Source: Chloroflexota bacterium
Lineage (GTDB): Bacteria; Chloroflexota; Anaerolineae; Aggregatilineales; UBA2796
DNA length: 6,710 nucleotides
Assembly: GCA_017743585.1 (NCBI GenBank)
Contig: JAGHYP010000161.1
Coordinates: 1-6,710, forward strand
Reading direction: 5' to 3'
Shown here: positions 1 to 5,972 of the stretch, piece by piece
Position numbering within the stretch: position 1 is the stretch's first letter
Layout: each line of letters begins with the position of its first letter
Notes under the pieces: generated by a model
Database searches by the model: none
Told to the model about the DNA's origin: nothing
What the model saw: the letters and a program-made list of their open reading frames with translations, nothing else
Made by a program: the position numbers and the translations under genes

Positions 1-635
1 TGATCGAGTTCCTCTCCGACGAGCCCGAGACGCCCGCTTTCCCGTTCCGCGACCCAAGTGCTTACCCGAGCGCCGTCGTCGTCGGGCAAGGGCAGCCGCA
101 GCCTGACGATGTGCGCATTTTTGTGCGGCGCGGCACGCACGATGCGCTGCTACAAGCGGCGAAGGCGAGCGATCAGGTGGAACTGGGCGGCATCTTGGTC
201 GGCAACGTCTATCGCGCGGCTGATGGCGGGCGCTTGATCGTAGAAGTGAGCGATTTCATCGTGAGCGAAGGCTTGATCTCCAGCGCCACTGAGCTGCGCT
301 ACACCTTTGAGAGTTGGCAGAGCCATCAAGTGCAATTGCGCGAGCAGTTTCCCGGCAAGCGAATTGTCGGCTGGTATCACACGCATGTAGTGACCGTGCC
401 GACGAGCGAGAGCGAGAGCGTTGCCGATGAAGGCGCAGAAGCAGCTGCCAGCGGCGGCACGACCATGTTCTTCTCGCAGCACGATATCTTTTTGCACAGC
501 CAGTTCTTCGCCGATGAGTGGTATGTCGCTTTGGTGCTTGATCCGTGGGGAAGGAGCATCTTCTTCCAGTGGAAAAACGGTCAGATCGTGCCTTGCCGCG
601 CCTACTATCTCTACGCTGATCTAGGAGTAGCCTGA
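1..635 (+). CDS. JAMM/MPN (JAB, Mov34-like) metalloprotease-like protein, 5' end at or beyond the window edge
   Basis: Zn-dependent JAMM peptidases remove ubiquitin-like tags or process sulfur-carrier and Ub-like precursors; the substrate here is unknown. The full JAMM signature is visible: a Glu in VELGG (codon 180-182), an HTH metal-binding pair within GWYHTH (378-386), and Ser and Asp in SQHD (474-476 and 483-485). No signal peptide or membrane segment is visible, so it is probably cytoplasmic. The frame is open to the left edge. Codons 3-110 add 36 plausible residues (IEFLSDEPETP... ending QPDD) before the GTG at 111, which has no clear Shine-Dalgarno site. Bases 1-2 are TG, so the codon just cut by the edge is NTG and could itself be the start, giving about 212 residues. 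An oddity is the 29-residue gap between the HxH and the SxxD, against about 7 in canonical JAMM proteins. The stop overlaps the start of the next gene (TGATG). The family call is firm; substrate and pathway are not known. Confidence 0.88.
   Translation, partial: IEFLSDEPETPAFPFRDPSAYPSAVVVGQGQPQPDDVRIFVRRGTHDALLQAAKASDQVELGGILVGNVYRAADGGRLIVEVSDFIVSEGLISSATELRYTFESWQSHQVQLREQFPGKRIVGWYHTHVVTVPTSESESVADEGAEAAASGGTTMFFSQHDIFLHSQFFADEWYVALVLDPWGRSIFFQWKNGQIVPCRAYYLYADLGVA
623..627 (+). promoter_or_regulatory. Shine-Dalgarno site for the propeller/HEAT scaffold gene
   Basis: AGGAG lies 7 bases before the ATG at 635, inside the last codons of the JAMM gene. Together with the one-base TGATG overlap it fixes the start of the 1702-residue protein and implies translational coupling, so the two products are probably made together. 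Confidence 0.8.
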
Positions 636-1618
636 TGACGACGCTGCTGCGCTTGCTGTGGAAGGTCGAGGCGGATGCGCAAGGGCTGATCTGCGCCTTC
701 ACGCCTGACGAAAAGCTGCTGATCGCCGGCGCCGAAGATGGCAGCATCTACGCTTTCGATCGAAGTGGGCAGCTGCTTTGGCGCCAGCAAGTTTCAGGCG
801 AGGCGTTTCGCTTCGCCTTCTCGCGGCACAGCAACATCCTCGCTGTGGGCACGATCCGCGGCACGGATACGAGCGTGCTGAACTTCCAGACAGGCGAGCT
901 GTTGTGGAAGTTCAGCGGCGAGGCGCAGACCAGAGCTGGCGTCGGCGTGACTGCCGATGGCGAGCGCATTGTGAGCGGCGATGACGAAGGCAAAATCCGT
1001 TGTTTTGCGCGCAATGGCGCGCTGCTGTGGCGTTACGATTGCAATCACAGGAAAATCTCGCGCCTGAGCGTGACGCCCAGCGGGCACCGGATCGTCTTCG
1101 GCGGCAACGATCACATCTATTGTTTGAATGGCTCAGGGGATCTGCGCTGGCGATATCGCACCAACGGCGAGGTATGGGCAGGCGCGCGCGTCCTGCCCGA
1201 TGGCTCTAGAGTGATCGGCGGCTCGAACGATCAGCACGTCTATGTGCTGGACGATTCGGGCGAGCTGATCTGGCGTTACAGGGTAGGCGGCAACGTCAAC
1301 ATCGCTTATCCAACGCCCGATGGCGCTTTCATCGCAGTAGGCTCAACCGATTCGTGCGTCTACCTGCTGAGCGGCGATGGAGAGCTGCTCTGGAAATATC
1401 GCACAGGCGAGAGCATCTACGGCGTCAGCTTGAGCAGAGATGCTGAGTTCGTAGCGGTAGCGTCCTACGATCGGCATATCTACTTGTTCAATCGCGAAGG
1501 CAATCTGCTCGAAAAGCTGCGCACGGGCAATCAAGTGTACGTGGTGGACATCACAGCGGATGGGCGGCTCATCGGCTCGTTTGGCTTCGATAAGTACGTC
1601 TACCTGCTGGAGAATCGC
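635..1618 (+). repeat. Eight PQQ-like/WD40-like propeller repeats in protein (residues 1-328)
   Basis: Eight degenerate repeats of 39-42 residues are seen. Each has a hydrophobic strand, a D/G turn, a (V/I)Y.(L/F) strand, and then (S/D/E)G.LLW(R/K). Trp at the repeat junction recurs through the repeats (LLW, LLW, LLW, LLW, LRW, LIW, LLW) and is lost in the last (LLEKL). The pattern is closer to PQQ-type quinoprotein propellers than to the SPDG-type WD40 repeats at the C-terminus. An enzymatic role is unlikely, because no cofactor-binding residues or secretion signal are seen. Confidence 0.75.
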
Positions 1619-4600
1619 TATGCGGCGCGCACTGAAGCTGAACGCGCCGAAGCTCACAGCATCCTCAGGCAGCGCGTCGTCGGGCAGTTGCGCCGCGCCT
1701 TTGCCGGCAATCTCTACCACGGGCTGTGCTATTGGTTCGATCAATTCAGCCACCTGTTGCGGCGCAATGACTTCGAGCTATGCGATGCGCTGATCGCCGA
1801 AGCGCGCCAAGAAGGCTATCCACTCACAGCGGCTGAGCAGCGCTTTGTGGATAGCCGCGAAGGCGCCGTGCAATTGAAGCGTGGCATCGCCGCGCATCGC
1901 CAGGGCGATTTCGACGCCGCCGAGCAGTTCTACAGGCAGGCGGTCGCGGCACAGCGCAAGGCAGGCTGCCCTGTCTGCGAAGAGCAGGCGCGATTGGCGC
2001 TGAGATTGCTGAGCGAAGAGCGTCAAAGCGGACAACGCGACCCGCTGCTGGGCAAGATTTACAACGAAGTGTTGGTCCTCGGCGGCAGCGAGGCGCTGCT
2101 GACGGCGCGTTTGCTCAGCGCGCCGCCTGAACACTTGCCGCTGATCCTCCAAGCCGCCACCAAATTCCGCCTGACCAAGCCGCTCTTGCAGGCGCTCAAG
2201 ACGAACGACAGACGGCTGCAGATGTTGGCAGTCGCCACGTTGAACCGCTTCACGGAGATCAGCGATCTAGCGCCGATCACAGAGGCGCTGCGGCACGAGA
2301 ATCCCTTCATCCGTTGGCAAGCGGCGGCCATCCTCAGCCGTCAGAAGAAGCTACCGAGCGAATTCGTGCAAATGCTGCCTGATCTAATCGCGTCAGAGCG
2401 CGATCCAGACGCGCGCCGCCTCTTGGTCGAGATCGCGACGCGTCTGAAAGTGCCGAATCTGACGCCGCTGCTCATCCCGCTGCTGGAAGATAGCGATAAC
2501 GACCTGCGCTGGAGCGTTGTGACCGCGCTCGGCAAAATTGGCGATCGGCGCGCCTTGCCGATGTTGCGCAAAACGCGCGAAGGGTACACGCTGACCGAAC
2601 TGAGCATTCACGACGCGCTGCAGCGCGCCATTCGCGAGATAGAGCAGCGCTTTCCGCTGCCCAGGCTGAACAGCTGGCGCGCCGTGCGTCCGAGCGAGCC
2701 TGAGCTTAAACCAGCCAAGCTCTTCTGGCGAGATGAAGCTGTTCTTCTGACAGCCAACGTCAGCGATGTCAAAGCTACCATGCGTTTCTCAGTCATCGTC
2801 ACTGATCAGCAGGGCGTTGAGGTCTTCCGTTTCAGCCGTCCTTATGCTGAGTTCGCCAGCCTCACCCAGCGCTTGCGGAGCGAGCTAGCAAGGCAGGCTG
2901 GGATCCCCTCATCGCCGCTCTCTGGTGAGCGCCCGACCGAGCCTGCGAGCGCTTACACTGCCCATGAAGAAGAAGACGAGGAAGAAGACGACGAGGACGT
3001 AGAGCTGATCATTGAGGATGAGTTCGACGAGGAAGGCGAAGACGAAGATGACGAGGAGCAAGATGAGCCAGCTCTATCGCCGGATATTTCAGAGACGCAC
3101 TCAGGCGCGCTGTGGGTGCTTCTGCAGCCTAGCCTAACGCAAAGTTGGCGAGCGGGCAAGTTCACTGCGACGATCTGCTTCGCCGATGAGGTAACAGGGC
3201 ATGATGAGCCGCTGCACTCGATTGAGTTCGTCTACGTGGACGATGTTCGCATCAAGCGCGCGCGCTTTTCGCTCACAGATAGCGCGTCCAGCCCGAGCGT
3301 TGATTGGGCAGTGGAGCATGTGCCGCAAATTTATTTGACGGTCTCTCTGGGGGACGTGCCGAGAGGCACTGAGCTGCGCGCTCAGCTGTGGTACGGCGCA
3401 GCAGGGTCGGGTGAGTTGCTGATAGATGAAAAACTTACGAGCACAACAGAAGGCGATATCACAATTCAATCCACTTGGCGGCAATCGCCGTGGCGCGTCG
3501 GCGGCTACACCGCCCGCTTCTTTGTGAGAGGCGCGCTTGCGCTGGCGCGCACATTCGAGATCAGACCCTACACTTACAGCGATTGGCGCACATTGCCTGC
3601 AGATACGCCCTACTTGTGGGACTTCTTAGCGCAGCACCTGCTCCACATCAGGCGCGCCGGCTTGCTCGTCGAGACCGTCAAAGATTTGGCGTATCTAATC
3701 GCTAAGACTGCCTTGCGCCGTCCACCTGCTGTGGAAGCCGATTTGAACCTCGCCGCTGCCAACGCGCCTCGAGATGCGCAGCTTGCCGCGCTGCGCCGCG
3801 AATACAGGCGCATCCACCACATCCTGAACGCTGCGCAGAATCGCGACGAAATAGCGGCGACGCTCATGCTATGGCTAGGCGACGTACCTGAGCTGAAGCC
3901 ATTGGTAGAGCGCCACAGGCAGACCCTCGCGGGGCCGCGCCTTGTGCGCTGGCATGACCTGCCTGCCATGCATCCTGCGCTGATACGCACGCTGCGCGCA
4001 CACACAGAGCCTGTCTGGGATTGCGCGTACAGCCCTGATGGACGCTTTTTAGCGACTGCATCCGCCGATCAAACAGTGCGTGTGTGGGATGTCCAGACGG
4101 GTGGGGTGCGCTTTGTGCTGCGCAATTCGGATCAACCTCAGTATCGCTGCAGCTTCAGCCGCGATGGTAAATGGCTCGTCACTGTTGGGCGGCAGCAGCT
4201 GCACCTGTGGGACGCTGAGCGCGGCGCTCATGTGCGGCAAATCGGCCAGACCAACGCGGCTATCAACGCTATCGCTTTTCATCCTGATAGCCGTCGTCTG
4301 GCATCTGCTGACGAGAGCGGCGTCATCCAAGTGTGGGATGTGGCGACTGGCAACCAATTGCATCGCTTTGAGGTGCGCCCTGAGCGCGCGGCGAGCGCTT
4401 TCGCTTTCAACGCGAGCGGCAGCTTGCTCGCCTCCGTCCACAGAAGCGGCGATCTCGCCATATGGCGGGCGGACTTATTCGAAGTGATCCATCATCGCAG
4501 CCTCTCAACGCACGCCTTGCGCGCTGTCTCTTTCAGCCCGCGCGGCGACTTAGTGGCAATCGGCAGCGAGGACGGCGAAGTGCTGCTCATGCCGCCAGAG

Positions 4601-5743
4601 AGTCAGGGCAGAGTGCGTCATTTGCGCGAACACACAAGCGCGATCAACGGCGTCGCTTTCAGCCCTGATGGTCAATGGCTCGCCTCTGTCAGCGAGGATG
4701 GTAGTTTGGTCTTATGGAACTTGCGCGCAAACGGCAGCGCACATCTGATCCTACATGAACATCTGGGCGCTGTGCGCAGCGTCGCCTTCTCGCCCGACGG
4801 TAGCCAGCTAGTGACGACCTCTGACGACAAAGATGTGAAAATTTGGGAGGTGCAGCGCTTGCTGCAAAGGCCTGAGCGGCATCCTCGCGCAGTGCCGATA
4901 TGGCATGGCGCGCTCAGCCGAGATGGTAAGCTCGCGCTCAGCGACCGCGGCGAGCAGCTTGTGGTCTGGAGCATGGGAAGTGGCTTGCCGATGCGCGCCA
5001 TTCATAGCGCGCACAGAGGAGATATCCTGTGCTGCGCGATCAGCCCTGACGGCACATGGGCGCTCAGCGGCGGGCGCGATCGCAGGCTGCGCATGTGGAG
5101 CTTATCCGACGGCAGGTTGATACGCACGCTCGAAGGACACAGAGATGTGATCTGGCGCTGCGCGATCAGCCCTGACGGCAGATGGTTTGCAAGCGCGTCG
5201 GCTGATCGGAGCGTGCGCGTCTGGTCTGCTGAGAGCGGCGCGCTGCGTTTCCAGCTGGATGGTCATAGTGTTCAGGTCAATTGCTGCGCGATCAGCCCTG
5301 ATGGACGCTACATCGCGAGCGCCAGCGCAGATGGCACAGCGCGCTTGTGGTCTGCTGCCGATGGCAGCGAGTGCGCAAAGCTCGATGGGCATCGAAATCA
5401 CTCCGTCTTGGTCTGCACTTTCAGCCCGGATGGATGCTATCTGGCGACTGGCGCCTACGATAAGAAAATCAACTTGTGGGAAGTAGGAACGGGCAGGTTG
5501 GTCACTCGGCTGGAAGGGCATGCACATAACGTGCAAGCGCTCGCCTTCTCGCCTGATGGGCAATGGCTGCTCTCAGGTGCGCGGGATGGCGGCGTGCGCT
5601 TGTGGCGATTGAGCGATCAGACCTGCCTACACAGCCTCTTCCTAGATCGCGGCGTGACCAACTGCGCCTTCCTGCCTGATAGGGAGCGCGTGATGGTCGC
5701 CAGCGGCAGCGGACTTTACCTGCTGCGCGCCCAATTCGCGTGA
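635..5743 (+). CDS. Giant multi-propeller scaffold protein (PQQ-like propeller, TPR/HEAT, beta-sandwich, 14 WD40 repeats)
   Basis: This 1702-residue protein shows no catalytic motif, signal peptide or membrane segment; it is most likely a cytoplasmic scaffold or adaptor. Domains in order: residues 1-328, eight repeats of about 40 residues with the PQQ-like pattern (vY.ld..GeLlWryr); 329-516, helical with a TPR-like unit at 417-442; 517-646, about four HEAT-like repeats; 677-978, two probable beta-sandwich domains, the first split by an acidic tract (778-811, 27 of 34 residues Asp/Glu); 979-1115, helical; 1116-1702, fourteen WD40 repeats of 39-43 residues with SPDG turns and xW ends, numerically two 7-bladed propellers. 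The ATG is fixed by AGGAG at 623 and by the TGATG overlap with the JAMM gene, which implies co-expression and shared function. Such arrays bind proteins and assemble complexes, so a role in presenting substrates to the JAMM peptidase is inferred. It has no recognised gene name. Domain calls are by eye; the WD40 part is certain, the beta-sandwich part tentative. Confidence 0.93.
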   Translation: MTTLLRLLWKVEADAQGLICAFTPDEKLLIAGAEDGSIYAFDRSGQLLWRQQVSGEAFRFAFSRHSNILAVGTIRGTDTSVLNFQTGELLWKFSGEAQTRAGVGVTADGERIVSGDDEGKIRCFARNGALLWRYDCNHRKISRLSVTPSGHRIVFGGNDHIYCLNGSGDLRWRYRTNGEVWAGARVLPDGSRVIGGSNDQHVYVLDDSGELIWRYRVGGNVNIAYPTPDGAFIAVGSTDSCVYLLSGDGELLWKYRTGESIYGVSLSRDAEFVAVASYDRHIYLFNREGNLLEKLRTGNQVYVVDITADGRLIGSFGFDKYVYLLENRYAARTEAERAEAHSILRQRVVGQLRRAFAGNLYHGLCYWFDQFSHLLRRNDFELCDALIAEARQEGYPLTAAEQRFVDSREGAVQLKRGIAAHRQGDFDAAEQFYRQAVAAQRKAGCPVCEEQARLALRLLSEERQSGQRDPLLGKIYNEVLVLGGSEALLTARLLSAPPEHLPLILQAATKFRLTKPLLQALKTNDRRLQMLAVATLNRFTEISDLAPITEALRHENPFIRWQAAAILSRQKKLPSEFVQMLPDLIASERDPDARRLLVEIATRLKVPNLTPLLIPLLEDSDNDLRWSVVTALGKIGDRRALPMLRKTREGYTLTELSIHDALQRAIREIEQRFPLPRLNSWRAVRPSEPELKPAKLFWRDEAVLLTANVSDVKATMRFSVIVTDQQGVEVFRFSRPYAEFASLTQRLRSELARQAGIPSSPLSGERPTEPASAYTAHEEEDEEEDDEDVELIIEDEFDEEGEDEDDEEQDEPALSPDISETHSGALWVLLQPSLTQSWRAGKFTATICFADEVTGHDEPLHSIEFVYVDDVRIKRARFSLTDSASSPSVDWAVEHVPQIYLTVSLGDVPRGTELRAQLWYGAAGSGELLIDEKLTSTTEGDITIQSTWRQSPWRVGGYTARFFVRGALALARTFEIRPYTYSDWRTLPADTPYLWDFLAQHLLHIRRAGLLVETVKDLAYLIAKTALRRPPAVEADLNLAAANAPRDAQLAALRREYRRIHHILNAAQNRDEIAATLMLWLGDVPELKPLVERHRQTLAGPRLVRWHDLPAMHPALIRTLRAHTEPVWDCAYSPDGRFLATASADQTVRVWDVQTGGVRFVLRNSDQPQYRCSFSRDGKWLVTVGRQQLHLWDAERGAHVRQIGQTNAAINAIAFHPDSRRLASADESGVIQVWDVATGNQLHRFEVRPERAASAFAFNASGSLLASVHRSGDLAIWRADLFEVIHHRSLSTHALRAVSFSPRGDLVAIGSEDGEVLLMPPESQGRVRHLREHTSAINGVAFSPDGQWLASVSEDGSLVLWNLRANGSAHLILHEHLGAVRSVAFSPDGSQLVTTSDDKDVKIWEVQRLLQRPERHPRAVPIWHGALSRDGKLALSDRGEQLVVWSMGSGLPMRAIHSAHRGDILCCAISPDGTWALSGGRDRRLRMWSLSDGRLIRTLEGHRDVIWRCAISPDGRWFASASADRSVRVWSAESGALRFQLDGHSVQVNCCAISPDGRYIASASADGTARLWSAADGSECAKLDGHRNHSVLVCTFSPDGCYLATGAYDKKINLWEVGTGRLVTRLEGHAHNVQALAFSPDGQWLLSGARDGGVRLWRLSDQTCLHSLFLDRGVTNCAFLPDRERVMVASGSGLYLLRAQFA
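1883..2572 (+). other. TPR and HEAT helical repeat region of the scaffold (residues 417-646)
   Basis: A TPR-like helix pair (GIAAHRQGDFDAAEQFYRQA; residues 417-436) is followed from residue 517 by about four helical repeats. The clearest end in RWQAAAILSR and RWSVVTALGKIGDRRALPML, which match the HEAT pattern of a conserved Asp/Arg and A-L-G-x-I-G-D/x. These alpha-solenoids usually form protein-binding surfaces. The call is by eye, and repeat boundaries are approximate. Confidence 0.7.
2966..3067 (+). other. Acidic low-complexity insert in the scaffold (residues 778-811)
   Basis: A purine-rich stretch encodes 34 residues of which 27 are Asp or Glu. It sits between a strand pair ending FRFSRPYAEF and one beginning GALWVLLQP, so it probably loops out of a single beta-sandwich domain. 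The frame is intact on both sides. It could bind basic partners or metal, or simply be a flexible linker. Confidence 0.85.
3980..5740 (+). repeat. Fourteen WD40 repeats in protein (residues 1116-1702)
   Basis: The repeats begin at residues 1116, 1159, 1200, 1242, 1284, 1326, 1369, 1412, 1453, 1495, 1537, 1580, 1622 and 1664, and tile exactly to the C-terminus. Repeats 10-13 are the most canonical, with GH near the start, SPDG in the middle and xW at the end. Repeats 4, 5, 8 and 14 are degenerate; repeat 5 has LLMP in place of the xW dipeptide. Fourteen units suit two 7-bladed propellers of repeats 1-7 and 8-14. Confidence 0.9.
4991..5371 (+). repeat. Tandem near-identical WD40 blade DNA, 126-bp period
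   Basis: The 19-base word GCTGCGCGATCAGCCCTGA starts at 5031, 5157 and 5283, spaced exactly 126 bp apart (42 codons, one blade). Between the first two copies the match runs on for several more bases. Retention of identical synonymous codons indicates recent duplication or gene conversion of blades 9-11. The next blade is 129 bp on and more diverged. Confidence 0.85.
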
Positions 5744-5770
5744 TCTAAAAGCGCGTGCTGCATTTCGGCA

Positions 5771-5800
5771 TTGTCAGAGGCGGCAACCTTGCGGTATAAT
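5771..5800 (+). promoter_or_regulatory. Sigma-70-type promoter of tRNA-Leu
   Basis: The -35 box is TTGTCA (5771-5776, one mismatch to TTGACA). The -10 box is TATAAT (5795-5800, perfect consensus), with an 18-base spacer. Transcription should start near 5807, about 8 bases before the tRNA. The discriminator after the -10 is GC-rich (GCCGC), a trait of stringently controlled stable-RNA promoters in well-studied bacteria. An inverted repeat (TTGCGG 5789-5794, CCGCAA 5802-5807) brackets the -10. Confidence 0.85.
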
Positions 5801-5814
5801 GCCGCAAAAGTCGC

Positions 5815-5898
5815 GGGGACGTGGCGGAATTGGCAGACGCGCATGACTTAGGATCATGTGGATTACCCGTGAGAGTTCGAGTCTCTCCGTCCCCACCA
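5815..5898 (+). tRNA. tRNA-Leu (anticodon UAG), CCA encoded
   Basis: The acceptor stem GGGGACG (5815-5821) pairs perfectly with CGTCCCC (5888-5894), followed by discriminator A and an encoded CCA (5896-5898). The anticodon stem CATGA/TCATG (5842-5846, 5854-5858) encloses the loop CTTAGGA, with anticodon TAG at 5849-5851 reading CUN leucine codons. The T-stem GAGAG/CTCTC encloses TTCGAGT. The D-arm GGCGGAATTGGCAGACGC is typical of bacterial tRNA-Leu. The extra arm is a short class II arm (5859-5870). It is probably read from the promoter at 5771-5800. Confidence 0.97.
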
Positions 5899-5908
5899 TA
5901 GCCTTGAC

Positions 5909-5926
5909 CAGCTGCACAGGCAGCTG
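5909..5926 (+). other. Hairpin-capable inverted repeat between tRNA-Leu and tig
   Basis: CAGCTG at 5909-5914 and 5921-5926 can form a 6-bp stem with a 6-base loop; the second copy lies in the palindrome GGCAGCTGCC (5919-5928). No T-run follows, so it is not a standard intrinsic terminator. It may be a 3'-end processing or attenuation structure downstream of the tRNA, or chance. Confidence 0.35.
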
Positions 5927-5957
5927 CCACAGTGCTAGCGATCATCCCCATTTGTGT

Positions 5958-5961
5958 AAGG
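5958..5961 (+). promoter_or_regulatory. Weak ribosome binding site of tig
   Basis: AAGG lies 11 bases before the ATG at 5973. The codon just before that ATG is an in-frame TGA (5970-5972), so no upstream extension is possible and the ATG at 5973 is the earliest start. Confidence 0.5.
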
Positions 5962-5972
5962 CAAGTGTTTGA

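Noticed and set aside
387..473. Frameshift or sequencing error inside the JAMM gene causing the odd insertion
   Set aside because: The frame stays open, and conserved JAMM features lie in the same frame on both sides, so a real insertion is more likely than paired compensating errors.
1967..1978. CPVC motif (residues 445-448 of the scaffold) as a zinc ribbon or thioredoxin-like site
   Set aside because: Only one CxxC pair is present, next to a TPR helix, with no second pair or thioredoxin fold context nearby.
2953..3165. Minus-strand reading frame with a poly-Ser run
   Set aside because: It is the antisense image of the acidic tract: GAA/GAC/GAG codons read backwards give Ser. It has no start signal or coding character of its own.
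5744..5814. Terminator for the JAMM/scaffold operon
   Set aside because: No GC-rich stem with a T-tract is visible in the 71-base gap. The only clear inverted repeat brackets the -10 of the tRNA promoter and is not followed by Ts on either strand.
5909..5928. Possible intrinsic terminator after tRNA-Leu
   Set aside because: The 6-bp CAGCTG hairpin has no following T-run, so the terminator call is not supported; it is listed only as a hairpin-capable repeat.
5904..5941. Separate promoter for tig
   Set aside because: TTGACC at 5904-5909 resembles a -35 box, but no acceptable -10 lies 16-19 bases downstream; TAGCGA at 5936 matches the consensus poorly and is too far away.
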